Source: Symbiodinium natans (Eukaryota > Sar > Dinophyceae > Suessiales > Symbiodiniaceae). Taken from it: DNA of 64,000 bases. The stretch spans positions 641,395 to 705,394 of the forward strand of contig CAJNDS010002067.1 of NCBI GenBank assembly GCA_905221605.1. Reading direction: 5' to 3'. Below the pieces are notes generated by a model. The model ran no database searches. It was given only the letters and a program-made list of their open reading frames with translations, and had not been told where the DNA came from. A program made the translations under genes and the position numbers. Below, piece by piece: positions 13,135 through 26,652 of the stretch (positions are counted from its first letter, which is position 1; the number at the start of each line of letters is the position of its first letter).

Positions 13135-15328
13135 TAACCGACGGCCGCTGCTTAGCGCGGCCTGGGCGGCTACCCGAGGCTCGACCCAACAGTTCGACAC
13201 TTCCTGCAACGTCGTATGCCCTTGTCTGCTATGCCTCTGGGGTTTGGAGAGTTTGGAGCCAGGAGACCTCACAGAAGAAGATCGGCCAGTGGCGAAGCTT
13301 TGTCAGTGTTCTGGCATAGGACTCAATGTGTTTCAGCTTGCTTTCGTAATTCGTAACTAACATTCTGTGAATCCTGCAATCACCTGCGCACTTGTGCCAT
13401 GCACACAGGAAAGCACAGGGTGGTACATTATCAAGGCTACAACGCGGCCACATGTTACAAGTAGTTGACTCGTGTGCAACATGGATCAACATGGTGGAAC
13501 CGTGTAACCCCGAGCTGTCAGACAGCCTGTGGTCTCCAGTGTTCGCTTCTTTGCTTGCTTGCTTGCTTGCTTGGGTTGCTTGGGTTGCTTGGCTGTTATG
13601 CAGGATCAGCAGGAGTTCAAAGCCAGGTCCACAAGCATCATTCTCAGCGTTTCTTACTTTCTTAGGCGTGATCTCACATGTCACACAAAGAAGCTTTGCT
13701 GCAGGCAAGGGCTGCGGGGCGCAAGTTGGGGCCCGCCGGGCGCCCCACAGCTTTATAGTGGACACCGCGACGATATAGCGACGACATAGTTCCACAATGG
13801 TTCCACACTGGTTCTACAATAGTTCCACAATGGTTCCGCAATGCTCACAAGACAGCCAATCCTTCCATTAGTCGCCTTGCTAGTGCCTTGCTGCTGGAGA
13901 TACCCGGCAAGTCGGCCAATGCTTTGACAACCTGCATAGAAGCATATGTGTTTGTATATAGGTAATACATTTTGAGTTTTTGTAGTTTTTCTGCTTCTGT
14001 GAGGCAAAGAGGCGTGCATCGTGGAGAAGGCCAACGGCACGGGTTCGACAAGAGAGGCTCCAGCCGCTCCTGAGCTGCCAACACGTGGACAATCACGGCA
14101 GGACTCTGCATGTCAACGTGTTGTGCGAGCGTGCACGTGCGGGACTAGCAGTGCCATTGTAGCGCGACGAAGCAGCAGCAACTGAAACAAAGGAAGTGCG
14201 TGCTGCTGTCAAGCATGGTTGAGTGATTGAGCGATTGGCATGGTAGCTGGTCACACGCACACGCGGTGTGCGGCATCTGTTGGTGGCCCTTCGCTGTTGG
14301 TACAGATTTTGTTTTTCCAAGTTTCTTGATGCTTGGCTCTAAAGTCCAGGAACGTGTTCTGTCATTGCTTAAAGTAACATGAGCGTTACTTGTTACGTTT
14401 TCCGTTGCGATGCAGGTTCTGTGCAAATGTCGAGGGACGAGTTAGCTCTGTGGTTTTTATTCAGTAGTCCAGATTCCTGCCTGCGCGTCCGCCTCATTCA
14501 GAGGTCTCGTGCTTTGGGCCGCAAGAAGTTGTGCAGAACATGCAAATGGCAGTGTTCCAGTCCTGCTGCTTGTGCCTGTGCTCTTTCCCGCTGCTGCTCG
14601 TGTCACCGTGTTTGGACTTGTGACTTGTGCTACTTGTGCTTGTTAACTCGTACTCGGTCCAGGCAGTGCCCTTGCGCTTCGTTGGAATGGGTTGCTCTTC
14701 CAGCCATGCGGCGAAGGTTGGACTGTTTCATTGGCAAGTATTGGCCTTCTAGTCACAGCTAGTCCGCTGGCGAATGAAATGCGGTTAGGTGCATCCGTCT
14801 GGCGTGGTTCCTTCAAGCCACGGGCCCGCGACTGAGTTCCAAATGGCTCCCGTGAAGTATGTAGAGTGCACAGCGTCAAGTAAGCCATAGGGTTGACAGG
14901 AGCCCTCCTCCTGCATCTCCTCAAACGTCACCATTGCCACCAGCGGGTTCAGCAGTGCCACATGGGTCGAGCTTACCAGTGGAGGTCAGATGCTCGATTT
15001 GTCATGTCCATGTGCTTTTTTCATTCTGTCGAGTTCGGGTATGCCCCGAGCAGCCAGGTTCAAGAAGCAGTACATTTGCCAGAAAGCAGGACAAACTCGG
15101 AAGCATCGAATGTACTTGGAGGCATAAAAAACCGGGGAACTGACAGGCCAGCGCCCGTCAACGGGAACTCAAGCGAGGCGTGGATCTGCGAAAATCTGAT
15201 GAGATCTGGTGAGCGTGCTTGAGCTTGAGCCAGGTGGCAAGCCCTAAAGCAAAGCCCAAGGCAAAGCCTTTGACTTTGATCAAGGCGGCGCATCCACTGC
15301 AAAGTTCCTTACACCATGAGCATATTGA
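13135..15328. other. Unassigned region
   Basis: No gene recognised. Contains short direct repeats (GCTTGCTTGCTTGCTTG at 13549-13570; repeated GGTTCCACAATGG-like phrases at 13790-13850). A Lys/Ala/Pro-rich open stretch at about 15228-15300 may be an exon preceding the ankyrin exons. Confidence 0.3.
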
Positions 15329-18300
15329 GCATATCATGGTCACGTGGAGGCAATTAAAGCGAATGATTTGACGTCGTTAGACGAACTCCTGCAGTCACCA
15401 GAGTGCAATTTGGAGGCATCGGGTGCAAAGAAGAACGTCTTTAGCGTAGAGCACGATGTAGACTATGCGGACAGGTCCTTGGAATGTGGGACAATACACC
15501 ACTGCTGGCCGCGTGCATGTATGGCCATTCCGAGGCCACTCGGCACGTACACGGTAGATGTCGCAGCATACCTGCCTGATAAGTCTCATGTTTCCACCAG
15601 CTGGATCTGGTCGCCAGGCTGCTGTCCAACTCATCGCTCATGGGGCCAACATTTTCGCCAGGATAATCATGCTCGCAAGAAGCGTTCATAGCAAAAGACG
15701 TTGTTTTGCGCCAGGAACGAGCATGGGGCAACGCCCCTGCTTTATGCTTCTGTGGAGGGCAAGATTGATGTGGTCGACGCGTTGATTCAAGCTGCTTGTC
15801 TGGATGCCGCCTCTTCCACAACAAGTTGCCCACGCCTTCCCGGAACCCAGCTCCTGGCATCCCAGTCCAGCCATGTCCAGACCGAGTAGCCAGAACACCG
15901 TGCAAGAACACACGTAGCACAGGACATGCTGTTACCGGTCCGACGTGTCAATGTCAGCCTCCTACCTCGCTACTTTAAGCAATACTGCTCCTACGGTCCT
16001 ACCTCAAGGCTCGGTCAATCGTTCACACGCCATAAGAAAAGCTGCAGACACATAAAGCTACACCTAGAGTATGCGACAACAACAAATGTATCGGTGGTGT
16101 GGTTAGTGTGCGGCTCTGGTAGATTGGTGGTCACGTCGGATTTTGTGTAATGTTCGTTGTTTTAATAGGGAATCTCGAAAGTCAAAGAGGCCTAGTAAAA
16201 GACCCCTGAGGGAATCTCGAAAGTCAAAGAGAGGCCTAGTAAATGACCTTCAGAGTTAGATGAAAACCCACTGCGAAGACATTGACAAGAACAGGTTTAG
16301 GTTCACAAAGCCACGCAAGAGCACTTTTGCTTCATGGGCTTCATGCTGTTACTTGCTCGTATTGTCGATGGTTCTCGTATGTTCTCGTGGTGTCTCCTGC
16401 GGCTAAGCGATTTGCGAGTCTGCGAGGCTGCTATAGGAAGTGGCGCTGGCAACGGCTCGAAGCTGGTCAATTGTGAGCCCGCCAAGGTCCGTTCGCTTCG
16501 AAGATCTTCGAAACATTGCGGCATTCGGCTCGAAAGTGCAAGTGTAAGCATGAGCTGTAGGTCTATAATCGTCACCTGGACGCATATGGTCAGCGAACGC
16601 GGGGAGTCTCAGTTTCCATTGGTATGCTGCCTTGTGCTGTTTGAAATGTCCCGCTTCTCTGAGTCCTGTGGGGGCTGCTGCTGAAAGTGGCTTCGTGGAG
16701 TTGACCCGTGCGTTGCTTGATGCCGGGGCATTGCCGGATGAAGTGGACGAGGAAGGGCGCTGCATGCGGCGCTTCGGAAGTAGAGCATAATTTGTAAGCA
16801 CTCAAACCTCGCTTCGGCTGCCGGGCTGGCCGAAGCCACAGGATGCGCCCACCTCGAAGTTTCCAGTCCGCGCGGTTGGGGTGCAGACGCAAAGCCAGCG
16901 GGTCGACGAAAACGATGCCGGCCAGCAGCCGACCCGTAAACCTGAAACCTGGAACCCGCAGCGAGCTTGGCGAGGTCTAGCAAGTGCAGGAAGTGCCAGA
17001 AAGGTCCCACATGCTTGTCCGTCGGAGAATTTGATCAGTGCTGTCAAGTGCCGAATCGGACAGTTCTTGCTCAAACTCTGAATCAGCTGCAGAGTCTTGA
17101 GCCTTTCAGGTTGGAAGGACAGGACAGGAAGTTCGAATTGAAATAAGTGTGGGGCTAAATGAGGGGCGGGGCCGGCTGAAGGTGGGATTTCCTGATTTGC
17201 CAGTGGGCCTCCTTGAATTGGAAGGTTGGGAAATGTTAGGAATGCTTCTGGGCAGTCTGGAGGCTTTGGGCGGTATTGCCGGAGCCATGTTCAGACCCAA
17301 AAGAAAAAAAGCTCTGCTTCTTAAATATAAGAACCGGACCACCGCCACCAAATGGACATTCAGGCTCATTTTCTCATTTTCGCTTTGAGCAGGCAGGTGT
17401 TCCCTACCAACCTTGCCCAAATCCTCCAAAACCCAATTGCCTCAAAACTGGCTGAGAAATCCAATACCCAGAGAGTCTGAACTTAGTTTTGGCTTGCTTC
17501 GATTCTTATTTATAAGAAACAGGGTACCCTCGGGTGCGAGGCGAGATGTCTGAGCAAAAACGGGTGCCTCAACTTGAAGAAATCCAGGGCCTGTACTTAG
17601 CCGCTTTCTTATCTAGCCCTGTCACTGTGCCCCCCCCCACCCCCGGCGGCGTGTGATCATGTGTTTTTTGATGAGGTAGGAACCACATTTAAGAAATCTG
17701 CCTGCAGCATGGAAAGACAAGCCTTGGGGCTGAGGGTTGAAGAGGGTTGAGAACTGGAGTTCGGGACTGCGACTGAGAAGGACAGGTGTTGGGAAGTTGG
17801 GTTTTGAGGTTCAGGGTTTGAAGCTGAGAGGAGGTTGAGGGATTCAGGGCTCAGGTTGTGAGGGTGCTGGTGCTTGAGTTAAAAATCGGCCCCAGCCTGA
17901 GGCCACCATGATTTTTTCTTCACATGTACTGCTCAGACCCCTAGGTCCTGATTAAGTTGAAGGAACCCTGGATTTCGATCAACAAATCGGGCCCAATACT
18001 GAGCGTGCCATGCATTTCGCATTTCCGTCCAGCACGTTTTGTCTGCCCTTTTGGATGTCAGCTCTCGGCTAAGCCTGTTGTTTTCTGAAACCCAAGGTTT
18101 GCTTATTCAGTGCTGTCGCTTAGCTTGCACGCCATGTGACTTAGCATCGTCTCCCATGCTTTGGCTTTAGGTCCTGCAAGCGCCATTTGCGCATTGATTG
18201 TTGGGCTGACAGAGCGACGCAATACGAAGAAGGCGGAGAAGAGTCGCTGACAAGCAGGGGGGAATCTTGAGGATGTTGTTTTGCTCGCCTCAAAAGCGCA

Positions 18301-20549
18301 CAGTATTCGTAATATTTGCTGCTTGAAAACAGAGGGGAGCAGTCGACGCAATGACGATCCATGCTTGGGACGAGAGGGGCAACGCACACAACGACTCAGA
18401 TGAACATCAAAGCGATGCAGAGTGGCCAGAGCAACGACGAAGGGACGGGCAAGCAACCGATGAAGAAGGACATGGAGCTGCAAGGAGATTTATACTCAGA
18501 CGGGTTCCCTGAAGGACACGGCATCTTTGCTCCGAAAGGTGGCACCGTGCACCAACCATTTGAATTCAAATCCAGAGTATAGGATATCAAAGGGGGTTAC
18601 GGGCTACGTGGCTGCGAGTCACAGACAGCGTGGTCAGGTTGCAAAGAGCGGCAACATACCTTTCGGCCTGAGTAGGGGCCAGCTGTATGCTTTTCACTGC
18701 ACCTCCGTCAAGCTATCTTGAAACGACTCGAAACACCCTACTTACCCCAGTGGTATCCGGTGGCCCCAGCATGCCCCAGTGGCAGTGGATCCATCATGGT
18801 CCGGTGGATCCGCACGGCCAGGCCCCAGGCCTTTTGCTGTTTGTCATGTCGTCGTGCGTGTCCCCTGCAGTTGCACATGCTCGTTATGCTGTGTGCCACT
18901 TCCTGAAATCGAAATATGTCATTCTGCAACCAATAGCTGCGGGCCTGGCACAAAACCAAGCATGTTTCGAGCCGCTGCACTGCACAATGCAGAAGCTCAT
19001 AGAAGCTTGTGATTAGCTTGTGTGCTTATGTGGAAGGACCACCGGAGTCCGTTGTGGCTGGCCGCTCGTGCCAGCCGACCTGGCCGTTGTCTCAGCTCTT
19101 GGCATGTGGCATGTCGTGCATTGTTGTGCGTTGTCGTGCAATGTCGTGCTGCCTTCGCAGCTTCTCAGGAGTCGTAAAGCTGCTTCTTCAGCATGGGGCA
19201 GACGCGTCCCGGTGCGACAAGGCCATAACGGCAACATTCTGGCAGCAGTTAAAGGAGATCACAGCCATAGCCTCGGACAGGATGGCGTGTCAGTTCTGGG
19301 CGCTGCAGCCGCTGGTGGATGCAATGAGGCCCTTCGACCTGCCAGTGCATGCCATTTGCAGCAATAGCTCGGGCAGGTAAACGTATATTGACATACGTCC
19401 GGTTTGCCGCGCGTTGCACTTGTTTGCCGCTTTTAACCTTTTCACAGGAAGTGGTAATGGCCATCCTTGCACATGGCATCGATGTCAATGCTACAGCTGG
19501 GTCACCGTGGGACCGCCAACAATTGCACTTGTCACAATTGGCTACACTGAAGAGAGCCCGTGCCAAACAGGTTGCGCGATGCTGTAAAGGCATCCAAGAA
19601 GTCCGTCGTGGAAGCCTTGCTGCGCTCTCGGTCCTCGGAACGGTCTGGAACATCAGTGAATTGAACGTAGATTCCGCACGGTTCTGCTACATGGTTGGAA
19701 TAGCTGTCAAGTCAAGTCGTTAAACCATCTCAAGTCGCGGAGCCCCTTGAGGGAGTTTCGCGCGCCGCAATTAGGAGGCGAGGTGACGGGGAGGAAGGCG
19801 ACCCATCAATCAAGCATCCGCGTTTGGCAGATGTTGGCCCACCAATGCTTGGATGTTGTCAACGCTTCCGGGCCACATGTTGGCTTTGGGACCGGATGGG
19901 TGGTTCATGCATGTTGGTCCACCGGCCCACATTCGCACTTTGGGGACGAACGTGGGCCCACAATCCATACGACCATCAGACAGTGGAAAGAAACAAAAAG
20001 AGTGGGGAGGGGGGGAGGATCGAGCGGAATCCCTAGCAGATTGCATTCATGTCCTTTAGCTGAGTTTCCTGGCAATCGCAGCCACCATTCTGGAACAGAA
20101 CGCTTGACCTTCAAACGAATCAAGCAGAAACACACCCTTGGCGTGCAAAGGGAGGCAACTTGCATCGCGCAAGTGCTGCAACGATTCCCGAACGGATGAG
20201 TTGACAGCGTGAATCAGCATGACATGCATGAAGATGCTGGACTGCTCGGGTGACTGAGCAAAGAACACAGATCAGAAAGAGCGGGCAGATTCACTCACAT
20301 ATGCCGCGTTGAGGGCTCGCCAAGATGGCAGAGAGGGGCATCAGTGGCCGGTTCTATGGCAGTTGCTTTAGCGGCAAGCGAGGCTGACTCATGGCGTCGG
20401 TGTCAACGGAGCTGCAAACGCTGGTGCCACTGCACTACATGCAGCCTGCGAACGTGGTGACGAATATTTGGTGCAATTGCTCTCCCGGCTTGCTTCGAGA
20501 GATTTCGAGAGTGTTCGAGATGAGCATCGTGTCTCGTCAGAAGCCACGA
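15329..20549 (+). CDS. Ankyrin-repeat protein gene, many small exons
   Basis: Separate short open stretches on one strand each match the ankyrin consensus (G-x-TPLHxAxxxGHxxxVxxLLxxGAxxx). Approximate exons: 15329-15436 (GHVEAIKANDLTSLDELL); 15475-15546 (WDNTPLLAACMYGHSEA), followed by GT; 15618-15661 (AAVQLIAHGANIFA), followed by GA; 15715-15815 (NEHGATPLLYASVEGKIDVV); ~16662-16775 (AAAESGFVELTRALLDAGA); 19171-19222 (VVKLLLQHGADASRCDK), followed by GC; 19278-19340 (DGVSVLGAAAAGGCNEAL); 19448-19500 (EVVMAILAHGIDVNA); ~19570-19660 (LRDAVKASKKSVVEALL); ~20386-20549 (GATALHAACERGDEYLVQLL). An acidic stretch at ~18343-18507 may be another exon. Joining 15661 to 15715, or 19222 to 19278, keeps frame and continues the repeat. 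Ankyrin proteins act as protein-binding scaffolds; partner and location are unknown. Gene ends are uncertain, and more repeats may be hidden in the 16.8-18.9 kb gap. Confidence 0.65.
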
Positions 20550-23500
20550 GCTGATGTTGCCTCGAGGCTTGTTCGTTCCCGTGCCGATCCTTCATTGAAT
20601 GACCTATCCGGGTTGACGGCATTTGTTCCCACCTCATCTTCTCCACTCTGCGGTTGTATGAGTCGTTACGAGCCGTTACGAGCCTGGAGTAGACTTGTGA
20701 CAAGTGTGACAAGTGTGACACAAGGATTTGCTGCGACGTCGTGGCCTTTCTGATGGCAAAATTGTCACACTGCAGCGCGCTCAGGGCAATTTCTGACATG
20801 TTCTCAATTTTCAACACACTGGACGGGAGGTTAAGCCCACCAGCTGCCAGTGGAGATGATGGTGGAACGGGCAGCTTGGGGCACATGGCCGGGTCAGGCC
20901 AGGGCATGTGGGCTCAAATTATGCAGCACTGCGCGCATGCAGCCACGTTGCCGTCACATTGCCGTCACATGCATGTGATGCAGCCGACATGGTCCATTCG
21001 CCTCGAACTGAGGCTGAGACCCAGGCAGGGGCTGGCATACCACACGTTCATGACCACATCCAGGACGCTTTTGGGATGCACGTGTTTTTGTGTTGTCAGC
21101 AGGCTGGTTCTAAATTCGGACCGCTGCGCGGCGAGTGTCTGCTCTGTCCACGAGAGGTTTCACATATCTCGGACTTGCTGCAAATACTGCAGTGAAGTTG
21201 AACGAGGCTGGCTTAGGCTTAGACAAATTGTGAATTCCTAAAACGAGGATCTTTCATAGACGTGATAGGCACAGCAAATCACCGCAACTTGCAGCATTTT
21301 CAACGTTTGGTCTGTGTAGCCTTAGAATCTGAAAAGAGACCGGTCAAGCTCATGGGATGGAACAAATCATGCACTGTCCTGCTATGTCATGTTATGTTAT
21401 GCCCTGATGATTGCTGCCAAACATGACATGTGTTTCCCTTGCCTTCAATGTTGCATGAATGCCGATATAGCAATACTACAAAGATGCCGTTGTATATTGA
21501 AATATATCGAGGGTGCGAATGGGATGCGGCTCATGCTTCGCGAATCGGCGAGGCATTAGTTGCGATGTGGAACACGTTTGTTGAAGTTCATGAAGCTTGT
21601 GACATTTTGGTGTTTCTGGTGTCCTCTGCCTGGTTCCGTTAGCAATCCCTTCTGTGCGCACACAATCCATCCAAGCTGGCGGCTTAGCATGATTTGAACT
21701 CGTGAGTCACCAATGGCATCTGGCTGAGGAAAGGCAAGTGCTCGGTTGCAGTCGATGAACGAACATACTTTCAGGTATTGATTGGAGCAAGAGAGTTGTG
21801 GCGAACTCTTTGAATCGGCATTCATCGCCACAGATCAGATTACATTTGCAGTCACACCGCTCCACAGTCCCTTCATCACAGTGCACACATCCCACCCGAT
21901 AATCTGCCGGCTGAGCATGGGTACTGGTTACTAGTAGGCAATGGGACAGTTTAATGAGTACAGATGCATATGATATCGTTTGACCAATTGAACAGCGCTT
22001 CCCCGCACTTTTCCATTTTTTCGACTGCATCACTCTTACGCAGTTCGTACACCTTGCGCTTGTAAGAGATTGTAGGGATCCACGGTCCACGGTTATCCAC
22101 GGCTCAGGGTCCATGTCTGAGTTCTGTCGGAGGTAGAATTATTCAAGCAGTCGAGGGGATGCTGGATCTCTGTCTGGAACGCAGCTGTGTTGGATCAGCT
22201 GTTGTCTGTCCACGCATGGGACATGTACAAAGCATCGAACTAGAATAGCTAGAGTGTACATAGGTATGGAAGCTGAGATTCGTCGTGGCCTTGTCGATTG
22301 AATCCGTTGTCGTACACACAGCAGGGCTGGCTTGTACAAATGCCTGGAATGCTAAGGGCTGCAGCAGCTCCTGCAGCATTTGGATCAGGACAGCAATTAT
22401 CTGAAGCCTCGAGGCCGCAAGTGCTGAAAAGGTCCGACCGGCCCGACCGGCCCGACCGGCTCTATGTGCTGAACCATGTGTGGCATTTTGTGGGCGGCAA
22501 ATGACATGTCGTGAGTCTCCTGGCTCCATGAGATGCAGCATGAACACATCAATACCGAGGCCACCGAATTGCTTACAATCATGCAAACGCCCAAGGGATC
22601 ACAATAGGCAGAGGTGACGCGGTGACGCGGGCGCAAATCACATGGTGTTTGTATGTTGCTCGTAACCTCTCCTAGGCAGCCACGGTCGCAGGAACAGGGA
22701 ATGTTACCGGCATACCGAATCTCTGCATCTCGCACCTCGGTTTTTTCGGCCAAGCGTGCGGAGGTTGTGCATGGAGTGACATACTCATTGCAGAACCATG
22801 CAGAACGCCGGTTGGCTCTTCGGTCAAGGCTCTTGTTTGGTCGAAACATGCACAATGACAACACCGTTGTCTGTCGCATGGTTCAACGACTGAACATCTA
22901 GCAGTCCCGTTGACACATGTGCACAGCCAGAGCGAGTGTCACTGATCAGAGGAGCGTTTCTGGAGTCTTCCTGACCTTGAGAAGATCGTGCAGGCCACTT
23001 CGGTTAACAGATCTTAGATCTTAGGGCGGATTCGAACGGCAGTTACCACAGTGCCATATGTGCCCATGGTTGAGGAGATGGAAGCCCTCGAGTGGGGGTC
23101 AGGCCGTGGTGGTCTCCGAGCATTGGCTCGTATGGGCTGCCTGCTGTGTTTGTTACTGATCGTCCAACGTCAGGCCCATGTATGGACCGTTCCATGTGGC
23201 ATCGGCTCGGTCGACACCTCGTCAAGTTTCAGGAAAGTCGGGATCCTCAGGCGGATGCTCCATGCGGTGCAGAGACGGGTGGACACTGGTGGAGAGACCT
23301 CGCAACAGCTTAGGTCAGCCGATCTCTTGGTCATCTGAATCAGCTGATGTCATTTGTTCGATACACGTGGTCGGTTCATGGCATTGGAGGCAGAAGCGAG
23401 TCATAGACGCGACCGGGCCTTTTCGTCCAGGATCCTAGCAACAGCCGAAGTTCAGAAAACCATGCAATCTTGAAGCCGATCACCGCGATGTAAGGCCTGG

Positions 23501-23713
23501 ATGTTGCCCACAGGCTTTCGGAATTAACCAGCGGCTTGAACGGCTACCTCAGAGTTCGCTCCTGAAGGTCCCGACAGGGTCTTGTGATGTTTGTGCGCAT
23601 ACGGTAGTACCGAGGCTGTGGCTGAGCGGCCATCAGCCAGATGCTTTGTCAGATGTTTCTGTGTGCTAAGTGTTAGATGTTGTTAGATGTTGTTAGTGAA
23701 GGGCAGTTGCTGG
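20550..23713. other. Unassigned region
   Basis: No gene recognised. A GACCGGCCC triplication at 22435-22460 and short TTAGATGTTG repeats at 23650-23700 are the only patterns seen. Further exons of the ankyrin gene are possible, but I could not identify any repeat with confidence. Confidence 0.3.
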
Positions 23714-23899
23714 GACAAGCTTGGGCATGTCGAGGCGCACGCGGAGCAACTGGAGCAGCTGCTTCGGGCGCCCCCCCCTCCGGTCACAAGAAAGCGAGAA
23801 CGTCGTAGATCGGAAAAATTCTACTTCCCAATGCTTCCCACATTGCCGGAGGAGGCAGATGATGCTCCGCAGCTGCTGTACTTCAGGCCTGCCAAATAA
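23714..23899 (+). CDS. Probable terminal exon of an unrecognised gene
   Basis: The frame reads a helical Glu/Gln/Leu segment (GHVEAHAEQLEQLLR), a proline run, a very basic patch (TRKRERRRSEK) and an acidic/aromatic tail ending LLYFRPAK before TAA at 23897-23899. The ordered change of composition and clean stop look like a protein C-terminus. The basic patch could be a nuclear localisation signal. The upstream splice acceptor was not identified and no family is recognised. Confidence 0.4.
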   Translation, partial: DKLGHVEAHAEQLEQLLRAPPPPVTRKRERRRSEKFYFPMLPTLPEEADDAPQLLYFRPAK

Positions 23900-25515
23900 G
23901 ACGCCTGCTATCATTATGGTCTTTCTTGTTACCTTGAGGCTCTATTTTGCTCGAACTTGTTTAGCTGCGTTTGCAACAAATAACTCCTTTTCCGTATTGT
24001 CCCCATTGCTACCCGTAGTAAGTCCACACGACGGATCGCGACGGCACGTCTCGCATGTCACTCGCGGGAGCGGCAGGTGTGAAGTCTTGAATACCATGCG
24101 ATTGCATGCGCATGGGACCGGTGACGGGAGCTCGATTTCGAAGCCAAATGAAATGCACGAAGAACGTGCGAGGGACTGAAGCCAGGTCTGAGCGCGATCC
24201 TAGTCTGCGGCTGGCAGTGGACAGCCCGGACAGGCCCACAGCGCCCGAACATCGGGACCCGCGCACGGATGCAACGATGACAGACATGCGGTCGGGGGTT
24301 GGGAGGCAGAAACGTCGGCGCAGCCCAAGTCAAGCGGGGTTTGCATGTTGCGGTTGTCCTTGTGAAGTTCAGGACGCGTTTGTCAGGGTTTTTGTGGTTG
24401 TTCGGGCGTTCGTCTTGGGTTTGTCCAAGGGGGGATCCGTCCGGGGTGGAGCTGGGGGGTCGGGATTCGCAGGGCTGTCCTGGCATTGTCCGAAGATTTG
24501 TCCGGGTTGTCCTTCTTCCTTCTTCTACTTCTTCCTCTTCCTCTTGTCTTTGGTTCCTGTGTCTAAAATTGTCTAAAATCTAGAATTTAGGGTGGAGTTC
24601 GGGATTAGGGACCAGGTTTCGAGTTACAAAATCGTGAGAATGTATGTTGAGAGATTTTCAAGGGTTTAGGTTTTTGGGGCTTCGGATCTGAGCGTGTGAA
24701 GCAAGACCCCAGCAGCCATGAGTCCGGATGCAAGAGGGCTTCGGAATGTTGGACCCTCTTTAGTGTGTTGGGCCCCCCCCCCCCCCTCCCCTGAACAGTT
24801 GAGGCGTGGATGGGAGCCTGATTACATGGCCCCGGGGGCTTATATGATTTCAATAGGGAGGAGTTTAGATAGGTTTAAAAGGGGCAGCGATGCCCGGTTA
24901 TCCTTTTTAAAGGCGCGCCACGTGGAATTTTCTTACGGCGCCCGGACGGTTTGACTTAAAGGAGACCCCGCAAACAGTCAGGGGGTCCTGAATAATTTGG
25001 CCAAATTGACTTTAAAGGGGAGGCCCCTACTAAAGCGGGTCTAACATTAACTCTCAGAGTCGGCTTTCGCTGACAGTCGACGGTCAATAAAGGGCGTAGG
25101 ATTTTAGGGTTCGGGAGGGTTTAAAGCCACCAGCACTTGCCAGGCACTGCTCAAACCTGGAAGCACGGACTCACTTCCTCGTTGCTCTGGGTGGCGCAAT
25201 TTCGACAGTCAAGGCAGGGCGGAGAGGATGCAAGCGACCAATCCTTTCGTTCTTTTTGTTGTTTGTTTCAGTAGCCTGTGATGAGGACCCGTCAAGGCCA
25301 CAATTCCGAGAAACTCCGTCGCATCTTCGGCTTCTGGCAGAGCGAGTGGCCGGCACAGGGCTTTGAATTGGCGGCAGAATTTGCAGCTCCGTGTTGCCTC
25401 TTGTGGGGACTTGTGAGCCCAGGGTCCTTCTTTACAGTTGGCGGCACGAACGTAGCTTGGCCCAACGAATATTTGAGCTGTTTGTGCAGGTTTTGCAAGC
25501 TGCGGGTTGTTTTAA
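23900..25515. other. Unassigned region with degenerate TTTAGGG-like phrases
   Basis: No gene recognised. Around 24590-24680 are TTAGGG/TTTAGG-like words, and a C-run lies at 24772-24786. A + strand ORF at 25278-25526 is open but unrecognised. Confidence 0.3.
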
Positions 25516-25518
25516 CGC

Positions 25519-25857
25519 GTGCTTGAGGTGCTGCGGCCCTGGCTGGATGCCCGGCTAGAAGGGTATGGCAAGTTGTGGCAGCTAGCTGCAGACACTGTCA
25601 CGCAGCAGTTCAAGGAGGATCGGCTTCGGCCTCAACATCTGCATGCGATTGGATGGGATACTTTCAGTGTTCTGGAAAGCGTCGACTGCCCGCACGGCCA
25701 TTTTCAAATATTTGTGGCCGGAGAGGGGACAGTTCTTTACGCTGCCCGCCGCTTGCCGCGTTTGCCCTGCCGGCGCAACTTGCCCCCACTCCCCACCCCC
25801 GCTCCAAATGAGGCCATGCAACTTGAGAGACCCAAAATTATGGTGGAGGTGAGATGA
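25519..25857 (+). CDS. Possible exon of an unrecognised gene
   Basis: 112 codons, opening with a GTG right after an in-frame stop, so not a natural start. The first ~70 residues look like folded protein (EVLRPWLDARLEGYGKLWQL, later QQFKEDRLRPQHLHAIGWDT). The last third becomes Pro/Arg-rich and may run past a splice donor. No family recognised. It could belong with the exon-like ORFs at 26.5 and 27.3 kb. Confidence 0.35.
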   Translation: MLEVLRPWLDARLEGYGKLWQLAADTVTQQFKEDRLRPQHLHAIGWDTFSVLESVDCPHGHFQIFVAGEGTVLYAARRLPRLPCRRNLPPLPTPAPNEAMQLERPKIMVEVR

Positions 25858-26526
25858 ATCTATGCGATGATTCCGCATCGTTCTGATCAATTTGGAGGTT
25901 CTCCTTCTTGAAACTTGAGACATCCTTAACCCACCAAGTTCACCGCCCAGATCTGTGGAGGGCATTGGGAGGCCCTGCACCAGAAGTAGCATGGCCGCAT
26001 TGAGAAGGCCGACTGTAGCGACTTTGATGAAACCGCAGTCAACGATAGCTAAAACTCCAACACTTTATTGAATCCTCCATAGAAACAGCGGCATTTCAAA
26101 CGAACAACTTGCATATCTCCTAATTTTGTTCGGAACGCCCAATGCTTGCAAGGTTCCCAAACTGCCCATGCTGTGCACACTCATGATGCTGTTGATTGGA
26201 AGTCTCGTAGTCTGAACGGGTAGTCAGTTGTGTTCGATTCTGGGCTGGGTGGGGGTGGGGAACGCAAGGTGCAGTTGACATGATTTTTTATGCGGAAATG
26301 CCCGTTTTGCTGCTGCCGCCTGCTGGCAGCTCTGGGAACATGTAGACGGAGGCACCGATATTGTTTTTTTAAGTCCCCCCTCAAGGCTTTGCTCGGCTGT
26401 CTCGCAGTGGTATGCTTCATGCAGGAGCTGCAGGATCGCCTGGCATCTGCCATTTCTAGGCAGCGTGGTCTTAAGAACTCTTGTGGTGGGATTCACCGGC
26501 AGCGACCCCTGTCAGGCATGCCAGCA

Positions 26527-26652
26527 CTTCCCACACTCAAGATGCAGGCATGGGAAACTGTTGTGAGAATTCTGCAGCAGCATGCCGAGAAGATTGCGGT
26601 ATTTGGGCGCATGAGCGTCTGCAACTCCACGGCGTTCTTCCAAGAGCTGTGA
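26527..26652 (+). CDS. Possible terminal exon of an unrecognised gene
   Basis: Open frame with amphipathic helix MQAWETVVRILQQHAEKIAV, then FGRMSVCNSTAFFQEL and TGA. Preceded by CTCAAG, a possible acceptor. No domain recognised; the case rests on protein-like composition only. Confidence 0.3.
   Translation, partial: LPTLKMQAWETVVRILQQHAEKIAVFGRMSVCNSTAFFQEL

Noticed and set aside
15212-15232. CTTGAGCCAGGTGGCAAG as an antisense spliced-leader relic
   Set aside because: Only the first nine bases and a TGGC agree, with a gap; it lies in a + strand exon-like stretch.
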